The position numbers and the translations under genes are program-made. The notes under the pieces are model-generated. The model did not search any database. It had not been told where the DNA came from and was given only the letters and a program-made list of their open reading frames with translations. This document shows positions 1 to 8,481 of a stretch of DNA of 11,548 nucleotides, one piece after another; position 1 is the first letter of the stretch; every line of letters starts with the position of its first letter. Source of the stretch: Flammula alnicola (lineage: Eukaryota; Basidiomycota; Agaricomycetes; Agaricales; Strophariaceae); NCBI GenBank assembly GCA_015499995.1, contig JADNRV010000836.1, positions 1 to 11,548 on the forward strand. The letters are read 5' to 3'.

Positions 1-26
1 TGCGGCTCTACAATCCGCGGCAATAG

Positions 27-757
27 AAACAGTTTCTATACTGGAGTAAATGCGCCGGTATTATACAGTTAGCACAGATCGCTCAGCCGCAACCGCCCCA
101 AACGCAAGATAAAGTAGAGGAATTATTGGACCTCCTTGACATAGAGGACGTACATCAATACCTTATTTCTCGCAGGACAAGGGGTGAGTCTGAGGATCTG
201 GAGGATTCGGATTTCTGAACCGTTCAATGAAGGGAATAGCTGGTGCTGGGAGAATGACTAAGTTCCCTTCATCGAAAGCCCCGGAGGACCTATATAATTT
301 TAGTCAGACAAGAAACATGCGGAAAAACAAGAAAACAGTTGAAGTTGTAATACCACCAAGACCTGCGGCGAAACGCACGGTCAGAATTGCTGAACCTGAG
401 TCCAGGAATCCGCGGAAACCCAACCGCCCCAGAGTTGCCATTCCTCGAAGTCCCTCCACTCACCGAAGTTGCGAGAACAGACAAAGAGAGACCGGCGCCT
501 GAGAAGGAAGGACCCGCGTACCGAACTCAGGCCCCAGTACAGAAAGGCGCGTTAAACCGAGAGGTTGCCGAAGCCATACTAAACACGCCTATTGGCGCAA
601 CAATCGGTCAAGTGCTAGGATCATCACCGGCAGTCATGAAAGAAATGGCGCGTCAAGTTACGCGTGTGCGCGTTCCTACTACGCCCACGAACAACCACTT
701 CGCGGCCACGGTTGAAGATGTACCGATTCAGAAGAATCAGAAAACGATGAAGGAATA
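27..757 (+). pseudogene. Gag C-terminal part and Gag-protease linker, frameshifted
   Basis: Three overlapping frames carry this stretch. An open segment runs from after a TAG at 24-26 to TGA 216-218 and holds an acidic piece with VEELLDLLDIEDVHQYL, ending in EDLEDSDF. The frame then moves by one base near 215 to a lysine/arginine-rich piece with KAPEDLYNF (from about 219), and again near 390 to a piece with PAYRTQAP at about 515-540 and GATIGQVLGSSPAVMKEM at about 590-645. In related fungal elements a similar PAYRT...LLxLSPxxRK block precedes the protease (family recollection). No intact CCHC zinc knuckle is visible; remnants may lie before about position 60. The last shift is near 716-722, into the protease frame. 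Function would be capsid assembly and polyprotein processing. Identity rests mainly on position and the linker motif. Confidence 0.65.
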
Positions 758-1431
758 GTGAATAGCGCACCCGTTAATAGTAGCGTGCTTATCGCGGAGG
801 TCCCTGAAGATAGCATAATGCTGGAAGATCTACCATACGCAGGTTACATGGTCTTAACAGAAGATTGTGAAGATGGGTCAAGAGGCATGATTATAGTGCA
901 CGATCCTATCGTACAATACCTGAGTAATCTACCAGAGGGAGAAAAACCGAAAACTATCTACGGTGCGAGAGACTCGCACGCCCTTAGAGCTATCTACCCA
1001 ACCGTTAACGATGTTGACGAAGAGGAGGCACTATTGGACAGTGGGTCACAGATCGTCTCAATGTCTAGAGATGTAGCGGTAACACTCGGATCAGTTGGAA
1101 CCCTGGAATCACAATTAATATGCAAAGCGCCCAAGGCCATATAGAATCGACTTTGGGTTTGGCGCGTAATATACCATTCAAGTGCGGCGACATGACGCTC
1201 TTGTTGCAAGTCCATATTATAAATGGGCCGGCATATAAGATTCTATTAGGGCGTCCGTTTGACGTGTTAACCGCGAGCAACATTCAAAATGAGACTGACG
1301 GAGATCAAACAATCACGCTGACTGACCCTCAGTCTGGCCGAAAAGTGGTATTACCTACTTATGAACGCGGGAGACCGCCTAAGTACCTAAGAAAAGGAAC
1401 TGGGCAGGCTTTTCAGATCTCGATGAGTTGA
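716..1431 (+). pseudogene. Retropepsin-like aspartic protease domain of the element, one frameshift
   Basis: The catalytic motif ALLDSGSQIVSMS has its DSG at 1037-1045, and the second-half signature AYKILLGRPFDVL is near 1231-1269. Together these are the two hallmarks of retropepsins, which act as homodimers and cleave Gag-Pol. The first half reads in one frame up to about 1090. The second half, with NMQSAQGH and later FKCGDMTLLLQV, reads in the next frame, so one base is missing or extra near 1093. An acidic leader (DSEESENDEG) precedes the domain and lies in the same frame from 716. The domain ends with QISMS and a TGA at 1429-1431 that overlaps an ATG of the next frame. All key residues are present, so the only visible defect is the frameshift. 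Confidence 0.85.
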
Positions 1432-1433
1432 TG
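1429..1433 (+). promoter_or_regulatory. TGATG stop-start overlap between protease and RT reading frames
   Basis: The protease frame stops at TGA 1429-1431, and the RT frame opens with ATG 1431-1433, sharing one base. The RT frame then stays open for over 1 kb. UGAUG/UAAUG overlaps are known to support termination-reinitiation in some fungal viruses and non-LTR elements, so this could be a genuine coupling site. Because one-base frame changes are frequent across this element, it could equally be another indel. Confidence 0.35.
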
Positions 1434-3065
1434 AACAGTCAAGGAGAGACGGCCGTGGTATTCGATTATGATGAGAATACAAAAGAAGTGAAGATAGTAG
1501 GATACACTACGTCGCAGAATGGAACATTCACCCAAACGGGGTTAATGAACGCATTTCTCGAGCAAGCGGCGGAACACGCGGATATTGAGGACAGTGAAAA
1601 AGAGAAAATAAAGAAATTCATGGGTCAGCGTTACGGCGGAAAGCAGTTCTACACGCAGGAAGTACTGAACGGTGCGCGTGTAAAAACCCGCGGGAAACCC
1701 AAATCAAAAGCGCAGTCTCCTCCCCGGACTAAAGCTCAAATCACCCAAATGAAGAGTCAGTTCGCGGGAAAGAAGTATAAACCTGTGGCCAAGAAAGTAA
1801 AACCAGTCTTTCAGGACTTGCCCGAGCGCTTCAGAATCAAGCGTGATATCAAAGGTGATCCTTTAGCAGAAATGCCGACTCTGACTCCCAATCCACCAGA
1901 CTTCGTACCTACGGGGCGATATACTGAGGAAAGAAAGCAACAATTTGATGAGGTACACTCAGAAGAATTCTTGTGGGATGAAGAAAAGAAATTAATGCAC
2001 CACCTTATGATGCAACAAAACGAGGCGTTCGCTTGGGACGAAACCGAGAAAGGACGCTTCAAAGAGGAGTACTTTCCACCGGTAGAAATTCCAACAATAG
2101 AGCATAAGCCTTGGGTGTTGAAAAACATACCTATTCCGCCAGGAATATACAAAGAATTGTGCGATATGATCACGGACAAAAGACGCTCCAATGTATATGA
2201 ACCGTCTAATTCGCCTTACCGCTCACGCTGGTTCGCCGTATTAAAGAAGAATGGGAAACTGAGGATCGTACATAGTTTGGAACCACTTAATGCGGTAACC
2301 ATAGCGCACTCAGGAGTACCGCCCGCGACTGATGAATTAGCGTCGCATTTTGCGGGGCGAGCGTGCGGTGGTATGTTTGACCTGTTTGTTGGATATGACG
2401 AAAGATTACTCGCGGAAAGTTCGAGGGACTTAACGACATTTCAAACGCCCTTTGGCGCCATGAGACTAGTAACCTACCTATGGGTTGGACAAACTCGGTC
2501 CCATCTTTCACGACGATGTAACGCATATCTTGCAACCAGAGATACCGGACTATACTATCCTTACATTGATGATGTCCCGGTCCGCGGTCCAGCTTCGCGG
2601 TACCAAAATAAAGATGGTGAATATGAGACCATCGCAGAAAATAAGGGGATACGGCGGTTTGTATGGGAACATATGAATAATGTTAACCGCATCCTCCAGA
2701 GAATGAAATATTGTGGGGGAACGTTCTCAGGACATAAAACCGTAATCTGCGCTAGTGAAATACTGGTAGTAGGACACTTGTGTACTTTGAAGGGCGGAAA
2801 CCCACTACGGAAAGAATCAAAGTCATTACAACTGGGGACCTTGCGAAGACAAGAGCGGAATACGCGCGTTTATCGGCACTGTGGGCGTATTGCGCATCTT
2901 CATACCAAACTTCAGTAGAAGAGCCAAGCATCTCAGTAAAATATTAAAAGACGACGCGCCGTTCGAATGGGGTCCTGACCAGGAAGAGAGTATGCAAATG
3001 CTCAAAGATGGACTGTTAGTAGTTAAAGCTCTGCGTCCTATTGATTACGATGGACAAGGCGCAGT
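1431..3065 (+). pseudogene. Reverse transcriptase (Ty3/gypsy Pol), three internal frameshifts
   Basis: The ATG at 1431 starts the longest intact stretch of the element, open without interruption to about 2475. The N-terminal 230 residues are a hydrophilic linker with VVFDYDENTKEVKIVGY, KYKPVAKKVKP and PDFVPTGRYTEERKQQFD, typical of this fungal group. The RT core starts near residue 220 (KNIPIPPGIYK): SPYRSRWFAVLKKNGKLRIV (fingers), motif A GGMFDLFVGYDE near residue 317, TTFQTPFGAMRLVT, and the catalytic YIDD box at 2562-2573. Between about 2478 and 2555 the expected sequence (MGW, then IFHDDVTHIL) is in the +1 frame, so two opposite indels flank it. After the thumb (SGHKTVICASEILVVGHLC) the frame moves near 2790-2820, and the connection region WGPCEDKSGIRAFIGTVGVL continues to about 3065. 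The enzyme would copy element RNA to cDNA. All catalytic Asp residues are present. Confidence 0.9.
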
Positions 3066-3825
3066 GTGTTAGCTGTCGATACATCCTACAAAGCGGTCGG
3101 GTATTACATCTTTCAAGAAGACGCGGAAAATCCAAGAACAAATTCTACGCGCGTTTCGGGTCCATACCCCTGAACGAGAGGGAAGCACGCTTCTCACAGC
3201 CTAAGCGCGAATTATTTGGAATGATGCGGGCGTTATACGCGTGTAAAACCTGGCTCATAGGCGTGCGGAAACTCATCGTCGAGACGGACGCGTCCTATAT
3301 CATTGGAATGTTGGAAAATCCTGACATGATGCCCAACGCAACAATTAATAGATGGATAGATAATATTAAGCTATTCCATTTCACGCTTAGACACAAAGCA
3401 GGAGCACATTCGGCCCTGACGGATTGTCGCGCAGACAGCGCTACCCAGGGGATGATGAATACTCTAATATCGATGAAGACGAAGAGGACCCAGGAGGGCC
3501 GCCTGAAGTTGTTATCGCGGACCCAACTGAGCCTCAGCCAATTCCAATTGAAGAATTCCGCGACAAGATAGATACCGAGGAGGTTATGCATAGAGATAGT
3601 AATGGCGACTCGAGTCAACCTCGTCCAATCCCAATCAGCGAGTTCTATGATAAAATCGATGACAAAGGAGGTTATTATGAGGTTTCGCACCTCATAGCTG
3701 ACTTTGACGCGGAAACTCATAGTGCGCAGAAAGACGCGCAAACGACCGAACGGAGTTGTACGTTCTGGCAGAGTAAGACCGACCATAAACCTGAGCAAGT
3801 CTCGGTCTTGGTGTCAAGATATTGA
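3053..3825 (+). pseudogene. RNase H domain and acidic tether of Pol, frameshifted
   Basis: RNase H motifs occur in order. AVDTSYKAVGYYIFQ (3072 onward) carries the first catalytic Asp in the VDTS motif. REARFSQPKRELFGMMRAL holds the catalytic Glu region. KLIVETDASYIIGML carries the TDAS Asp, and FHFTLRHKAGAHS with the following DGLSRR is the C-terminal signature. The frame changes near 3065, 3150 and 3415; each joins segments that align end to end. After DGLSRRQ comes a long acidic tether (DDEYSNIDEDEEDPGG, then PIPIEEFRDKID and PIPISEFYDKID as an imperfect internal repeat about 110 nt apart), ending at a stop at 3823-3825. RNase H removes the RNA strand during cDNA synthesis. The tether links it to integrase. 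The minus-strand open frame over 3295-3798 is a shadow of this region. Confidence 0.85.
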
Positions 3826-3879
3826 ATAATGAACTCCTACCTGACCTAAGGAAGGGATAGCCCAGAGAAACGCGTCCCT

Positions 3880-4953
3880 ACCAGAGGAACACCGTGGGAA
3901 AATCGGCGCGCATTATGATTCCTTGCTACCCATTGTAAAGAAATGGTTACAAGAATAAGTGTACAACCTTATCATTGCAAAACGGAAAGGAATATAAAAA
4001 GTTCAGGCGTTGGGCCAGTAACTTCTTCTTGGATAAAGAAGGGCGTCTATATCGACGCGGGGAAAATTCCATGCACAAGTTAGTTGTGGAGAAAGAGCAC
4101 CGCATGTATATGTTAAAATCGGCGCATGACAGTCTAGGACATCGCGGAGTGTACTCGACAAGGGAATTGATCGGGCAGAGGTTTTGGTGGCCTGAGATGG
4201 CTAAGGACGTTGTATGGTATATTAAAACCTGCAATATGTGCCAAGAACGCCAAAAGGCGCTAATAGAAATCCCGCCGATTGAGACGCACACTCCATCAGT
4301 ATTCCAAGTAGTCCACGCGGATACTATGCACATGACGCCTAAGTCAAATGGGTGTAAATATATTGTCCATGGCCGTTGTCATTTGACTTCTTGGCCTGAG
4401 GCGAGAGCGCTCATAACTGAGGACGCCGCGTCTATTGGGAAATGGATGTTTGAAGATATAATTTGCCGGTGGGGCTGTTTGGTGGAAATTGTAACGGATA
4501 ATGGCGGACCCTTCAAAGCCGCTGTACGCTGGGTGGCGGACAAATATGGCATAAAGGGTATACGCATATCACCATACAATTCCCGCGCGAATGGGTCCAT
4601 CGAGCGGCCACATTGGGACATCAGACAAATGCTATACAAAGCAACTGGCGGCAATGTCGCTAAGTGGTTCTGGTTCCTGCATCATGTACTATGGGCGGAC
4701 CGCATCTCGGTTAGAAAAAGGCTAGGTTGCTCGCCATTCTTCATGGTAACCGCAGCACATCCTATTGTACCGTTAGATGTGATTGAAGCCACCTGGTTAG
4801 TTAAACTACCAGGCAGAATATTATCGGATGCGGAGTTAATTGGTTTCCGCGCCAAAGCGTTAGCCAAGCACTCGTCCACATTGACAAAATGAGGGGCGCA
4901 TGAGCGAAGAAAAAGCCGCGCGTTTGCTGAAATATGAGAACGATCGCAAGCAG
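3880..4953 (+). pseudogene. Integrase: HHCC zinc-binding domain and DDE catalytic core
   Basis: A short leader (GAHYDSLLPIVKKWLQE, 3905-3954) sits in one frame. From about 3960 a second frame stays open to a TGA at 4890-4892. It contains the zinc finger H-x4-H-x29-C-x2-C (AHDSLGHRG ... TCNMCQERQ), then the catalytic triad: D in VHADTMHM, D in IVTDNGGPF, and E in NGSIERPHW after SPYNSRA. I count 34 residues between the second D and the E. The core ends with SVRKRLGCSPFFMV and VIEATWLVKLP, usual for this fungal group. The next piece, MSEEKAARLLKYENDRK, continues in another frame from 4900 to 4956. This is the strand-transfer enzyme that inserts element cDNA in the nucleus. The longest piece (305 codons) is undamaged. 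Confidence 0.92.
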
Positions 4954-5370
4954 TGATCAAGGACTTCGATTTCAAACCAGGCGACTTAATTTTGGTTAGA
5001 AATAGCTCGGTTGAATCCAATCTCGACAAGAAAATGAGGCCGCGCTATGTGGGACCAGTAGGGTCATAAGGCGAACTACAGGCGGTTCATATGTAGTGGC
5101 GGAAATGAATGGCGCCTTGTGGCACCACAAAGTAGGCGCTTTCCGCGTACTCCCTTATTACGCGCGTGAAAAGATAGAGCTGCGGAGAAAGTGTTGGACT
5201 GGCTGGAAATATCGGCGGAAGGTCTACAGAAAGTACTCGATTTAGATGGGCCTGCAGACGAAGACTATGATGGCACGAAAGACTTGACGTTCGCCAAAGT
5301 ACCTATTAGGGACTTAGACGAGGCAAGCGAGCCAGACTTAGAATGGACAGCGATGAGGATGCATAAGTAG
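4953..5370 (+). pseudogene. Integrase C-terminus (GPY/F-like) and acidic tail, frameshifted
   Basis: From 4953 the frame reads DFKPGDLILVRNS then KKMRPRYVGP up to about 5063. The next frame, from 5066, reads RRTTGGSYVVAEMNGAL then KVGAFRVLPYYARE. Together these form the SH3-like GPY/F module at the C-terminus of many Ty3/gypsy integrases (RPRY-GP ... GSY-VAE-NG ... FRV-PYY). A further shift near 5180 leads to VLDWLEISAEGLQKVLDL and an acidic tail, ending at TAG 5368-5370. An overlapping frame gives DSDEDA and a TAA at 5364-5366, which may be the original end. No chromodomain is visible. The GPY/F module is linked to multimerisation and DNA binding in known integrases. Confidence 0.8.
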
Positions 5371-5779
5371 CATTGAGGGAAAACTCTACGCGAGCAAGTA
5401 CAAATTGACGATGTACTACTGAAGTGAACATTTCCGCGCGTTCGAGTGGAAAAACCTCTTGCTACGGTATCAGGTCGGAGGCTGACAAAGGAGCGGTTGA
5501 AGCGTCTAACGAGGACGGGACAACCTGTTGGAAAACAAAGCATCAGACAGAGAATTAAAATACGCGCGGAATGGGGGCGCACCAGATCATGCTCCTCGCT
5601 CCAGCGAGTAAGCTCGCCGATAACTATCTCGCGCATACGCAAGTTGTAGCGAAGGTGATAGTTGTTGTTCGTCAAGTTGACCAAGTAGAATCTCGCGCGT
5701 TTTAAGGATACCTCGACGAGTAGAAACAGTTAACTGTTCCTCGTCTTGTAAGCTTTAACGCGGTCAAGAGCGTCTGCAC
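5371..5779 (+). other. Spacer after pol without a recognised gene
   Basis: No known domain is seen on either strand. The plus strand has short open pieces interrupted by stops. An open minus-strand stretch over 5265-5684 overlaps the pol tail and has no recognisable motif. The 3' part of the antisense gene that starts at 6896 may extend into this region, but I cannot trace its exons here. Confidence 0.4.
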
Positions 5780-6896
5780 TTGAGGATCACTAACATGGCT
5801 GAAGCTGTGCTAAGATATCAGAACGCGCGTATAAGCGTTTCACGGGAAATTAACGTACCAGGCAAAGGACTGGCGGTGACGGTCATAACGGACGCAGTAG
5901 ACCGCTGGCGCTTGCTGGATGTAGTCCCCTTGCTGCTACCACGAAGAGCATACTTTGAGGCCTTACGGTATTCCGGGGAGTTAGTATCGACTCCTGAGAT
6001 GAATGCCAAAGGGAGAAAGCGCACCTCGGGGCGACGCTCGGACTGATAAAGAAAGACGCGTGTAATCAGCGGTCTAGAAACAGCGTATAAATGACATGCA
6101 CGTGCTTTCCTTGGCCATGTTACGGGGCCTAGTAGGGGGCGCCTTACCCTTAGAAGCTCAGTGGACGGAGCGGGACTACGTCCTTCGAGAAGAGGTGTCG
6201 TCGACATGCATCTAATAAGGGGTTATCAGGATAAACATGGTGTTTACACTTACCGGCTCTCCCTGAACTGGGGATGCTCAGAGTCGCCGGCGATACAACG
6301 GTTCCATGTCTTCATCAGTATCGTGAGGGCGGCCTTGGATTTGACGCGGCGACGGAGCCTGGCAGTAAAGTTAAACAAGAGATGACGAAAAGCGGAGTAC
6401 CTTACCTCCTTAGCAGTGCGCTTGACATTCTCCCTGAGCTGCGCTTCGGAATTATTGGTCGCGCTCCTTACCCTTCGACGCTTCAGCACTCTTCGGGTTC
6501 CTATGAATATAAATTCGATAGGTTATGTTGAGCAAGGCGATAAGTGGTTGAGGTGGCTGGTATCCGAGGCCTGCAAGGTCTTTAGTGACAGTGTTCCCTG
6601 CGCATGCGAAGTAACAAATCGCAGGCTGCTTGGTTGGCAAGCAATAGTCCGTGGTTGCGCCCAAGGGAGCTATGAACACGCGGAAACGGACAAGTTGGTG
6701 AAAGGGTGCACTGATAGATTGAATAAGAACGCACGATAATCTTGACAACCTCCACAAGCTCATCAGCCAAATATCGGACGGTGACGCTAGGCAAACGACC
6801 ATAAAGCGCGCGAAGCGCGATATAGTTGTCCAACGAGCTGACAGCTGCGTCGAAACCTGGTAAACCGTCTTTTGCCGTAGAGTCCTGAGGCGACAT
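5780..6896 (-). pseudogene. Degraded antisense gene of element A, homologous in exon 1 to the 10638-8600 gene
   Basis: The start is ATG 6896-6894 on the minus strand, 66 nt downstream of a TATAAAAA. Exon 1 is 54 codons (to 6735) and contains LPGFDAAVSSLDNYIALR, matching LPSLDAAVGLFDIYEFIR of the gene at 10638 at about half the positions. It ends in phase 0 at a GTGCGT donor (6734). An acceptor at 6670 would give a 65-nt intron. Further along the same strand are a basic segment (LKRRRVRSATNN near 6480-6450) and several plausible donor/acceptor pairs: GTAAGG 6405 to AG 6359, GTAAGT 6253 to AG 6212, GTACGT 5858 to AG 5815. A basic piece SSKRQRSTAS lies near 5900. I cannot build a complete frame, so the 3' limit is a guess. 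Function is unknown; by analogy with the second copy it may be a nuclear protein. Exon 1 is the well-supported part. Confidence 0.5.
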
Positions 6897-6961
6897 AACA
6901 CAGAAAGAAGCAAGGATAGAAACGCTGAAGTCCCTGACTCTCACCGGTCTGTCGACTTGGG

Positions 6962-6969
6962 TTTTTATA
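6962..6969 (-). promoter_or_regulatory. TATA box for the antisense gene of element A
   Basis: TATAAAAA reads on the minus strand 66-73 nt upstream of the ATG at 6896, a usual distance for a fungal core promoter with a short 5' UTR. It lies inside the retrotransposon and points against pol. A chance match is possible. Confidence 0.45.
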
Positions 6970-7146
6970 CTCCTCGCGTCTTTCTTGCGCTCGAACCAGG
7001 GAACGGGATGACTCGGGTCAAGAACTGCGAAAGTGAAAATTTTACGCGTAAACGGCCTGGTTACGAGCGGGCGTCCTGGTCCGAGAAGGTGCCTTGCACA
7101 TGAAAATACCGCTGGCAAGGTACCTCCGACGGCACGCACCCGAAGT
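6970..7146. other. Spacer between antisense promoter and polypurine-tract hairpin
   Basis: No gene is recognised. It contains one ACGCGT (7043-7048). The open minus-strand frame across it is an extension upstream of the ATG at 6896, not a separate gene. Confidence 0.4.
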
Positions 7147-7186
7147 TTGACTGAGGACAGTCAAGTTTTCAAGTGTGGGGGAGGGA
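7147..7186 (+). other. Hairpin plus polypurine tract at the 3' end of element A
   Basis: TTGACTG (7147-7153), loop AGGA, CAGTCAA (7158-7164) form a perfect 7-bp stem. After a 6-nt spacer comes AAGTGTGGGGGAGGGA (7171-7186), a G-rich purine run placed where plus-strand DNA synthesis of an LTR element would be primed, directly before the 3' LTR. The same arrangement with identical spacing recurs at 11090-11127, which supports a conserved function. Known: polypurine tracts resist RNase H and prime second-strand synthesis. Inferred: the hairpin is part of the same signal. Confidence 0.75.
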
Positions 7187-8280
7187 GACACAGAGCGCGT
7201 TCGAGAAAACACCAAATTCTGGGAACATTAAATCTACGCGGCAAACACAGACGAGAAGTCTTATAAATCTGAGACAACAGGAGCTAGAAAACGCGCAAAA
7301 ATGCATCAACTAGCTATGAGTCAAGGAGCCTACCTACGGCTAAGTCTTGAGCAGAAAAATCAATACAAAATGGCTTCAGTCTAGTAGAAACCTGAAGTGA
7401 ATAGGCCAAGTCGAAGACAGGCGTCTATAATTAGATGATGAGCGGCAATCAGTGTTCGCGAGCCTCGGTCAAAACTAATACCGGAAATTGAATGAGTAGT
7501 CTAAATATAGAACACATTTGATTGACGCGTGTTTCGGCTCAAACACCAGCAAAAACGCTATGCTATGCCAGCCTACACTAAGGACGACCCAGTCGAGATA
7601 AAGCCAACGTGGTTGAATAGTGGATGCATGCTCATGCCGAGACTGAGTGGAAAGAACCACTTGAGAAGGGACCCATGAAGCCCGCGCCTCGCGATCCTAA
7701 AAACACGCGTAAAATTCAGACAAATAAAGACGCGGAAATATATTAACATACCGATGCAATGAATGGCTCGAGAACGTTCGGCTGAAAACCACGCGCCGAA
7801 AGATATATCTCCGATAAGGTGTCGTAAAATGGAGGATAGCAAGGATCCCCGTTCAAGTCCTTGATGGCGTAATAATGTGATAGTGCTTGCCGCGGCAAAC
7901 GAAGAATGTTCGGCTGGAATGCTAATGAAGGAAAGACACGATAGACGTCATTCCGTGAAAAAGTACTATAAGCAAAAACACGCGTAATCCGAGCGGCTGA
8001 GGGACTATACCAAATCCGAAGGATATGAAGAGGACTTGAGCCATATACGCACTCATGTAGAGCACGGGCGCATTAGTAACCTCGTTTAGTCATCGAATAA
8101 GGTCTGAATGTGAGGAATGTCGATGTCTTCCTGAAGAACGGCGGAAGGAACTGGTAGAAACCCGCGTAAAAACAACAAGGCGTATAGACGCGTATTATTC
8201 TAAGCAGAAATACGCCAGGAAGGTTGCTAGTTCAAAGAGGGTCGCGCAGAGTCAGATCACGTGAAAAAGAGACCAAGACA
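7187..8280 (+). repeat. Presumed 3' LTR or LTR-derived non-coding DNA of element A, rich in ACGCGT
   Basis: It follows the polypurine tract directly, as an LTR should, and has no convincing coding sequence on either strand. The first bases share GCGCGTTC with the start of the second LTR-like region (11128 on), but the expected TG start is not clear and I could not place the LTR end. Perfect ACGCGT hexamers occur near 7527, 7705, 7980 and 8187. A 14-bp direct repeat AAAAACACGCGTAA lies at 7699-7712 and 7974-7987. The small open minus-strand frames over 7475-7842 show no known motif. Confidence 0.5.
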
Positions 8281-8284
8281 AAAA

Positions 8285-8481
8285 AAATACCAAGTCCTCA
8301 CAAATGGACTTGGCGTACTATATTAAACAAATAGGGGTCCACTATAAAAGTGAACCCCTCACACCAAAACCCTATCAAAAAAAAATCTATACATAAGGGT
8401 AGCTTAGCCCCTACCCTGGGCAGTATGAGATATGTATAAAAATGGACTCTAAAGAATAAAGAGCCCATCCCGAAGAAATAC
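8285..8481. repeat. Four-hairpin, CpG-poor block of about 200 bp
   Basis: Four inverted repeats follow one another. They are 8290-8313 (8-bp perfect stem CCAAGTCC/GGACTTGG, 8-nt loop), 8333-8359 (11-bp stem, one mismatch, 5-nt loop), 8396-8417 (7-bp stem AGGGTAG/CTACCCT, 8-nt loop), and 8442-8468 (9-bp stem, one mismatch, 9-nt loop). Their centres are about 45-60 bp apart. The stretch is A-rich, with runs of seven to nine A, and I count one CpG in 8281-8469, while the flanks are full of CGCG. AAATAC occurs at both edges (8285-8290 and 8476-8481), which could be a target-site duplication. It lies about 120 bp downstream of the stop of the minus-strand gene. Possible origins are a small mobile repeat, a nuclear copy of mitochondrial DNA, or a 3'-UTR structure of that gene. 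Confidence 0.65.

Larger units (their letters stand above)
1..7186 (+). mobile_element. Ty3/gypsy LTR retrotransposon, internal region (element A, 5' truncated by window)
   Basis: The order on the plus strand is gag tail, aspartic protease (DSG), reverse transcriptase (YIDD), RNase H, HHCC zinc finger, DDE integrase, GPY/F-like C-terminus. Protease-RT-RNase H-integrase is the Ty3/gypsy order; Ty1/copia places integrase before RT. The element ends in a hairpin and polypurine tract at 7147-7186. The 5' LTR, primer-binding site and most of gag lie before position 1. The coding frame shifts about sixteen times, so as written it cannot make one polyprotein. A minus-strand gene lies between the end of pol (about 5370) and the polypurine tract. 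The protein style resembles elements annotated in many Agaricomycete genomes (recognition only). The 3' end is placed at the polypurine tract; the extent of the LTR after it is uncertain. Confidence 0.9.

Noticed and set aside
3295..3798. Minus-strand open frame of 167 codons
   Set aside because: It lies opposite RNase H and the acidic tether, whose plus-strand reading has clear motifs; the minus-strand product shows no domain.
5265..5684. Minus-strand open frame of 139 codons
   Set aside because: It overlaps the pol tail, is rich in Ser/Arg/Cys without a pattern, and has no recognisable motif or promoter. It could hold a 3' exon of the antisense gene, but nothing ties it there.
5780..6046. 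Plus-strand open frame of 88 codons after pol (possible extra ORF)
   Set aside because: No recognised domain. The same stretch on the minus strand shows splice-like signals and continuity with the antisense gene, which explains it better.
6416..6739. Plus-strand open frame of 107 codons with several Cys
   Set aside because: The cysteines do not form a known spacing, and exon 1 of the antisense gene (with its paralogue at 10638) gives the better reading of the neighbouring DNA on the other strand.
7475..7842. Two overlapping minus-strand open frames of 61 and 89 codons
   Set aside because: They lie in the presumed LTR, with no motif, no homologous counterpart at element B and no clear promoter.
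7840..7866. tRNA-like T-loop (GTTCAAGTCC)
   Set aside because: No matching acceptor stem, D arm or anticodon arm surrounds it; it is only a short CAAGGA/TCCTTG inverted repeat.
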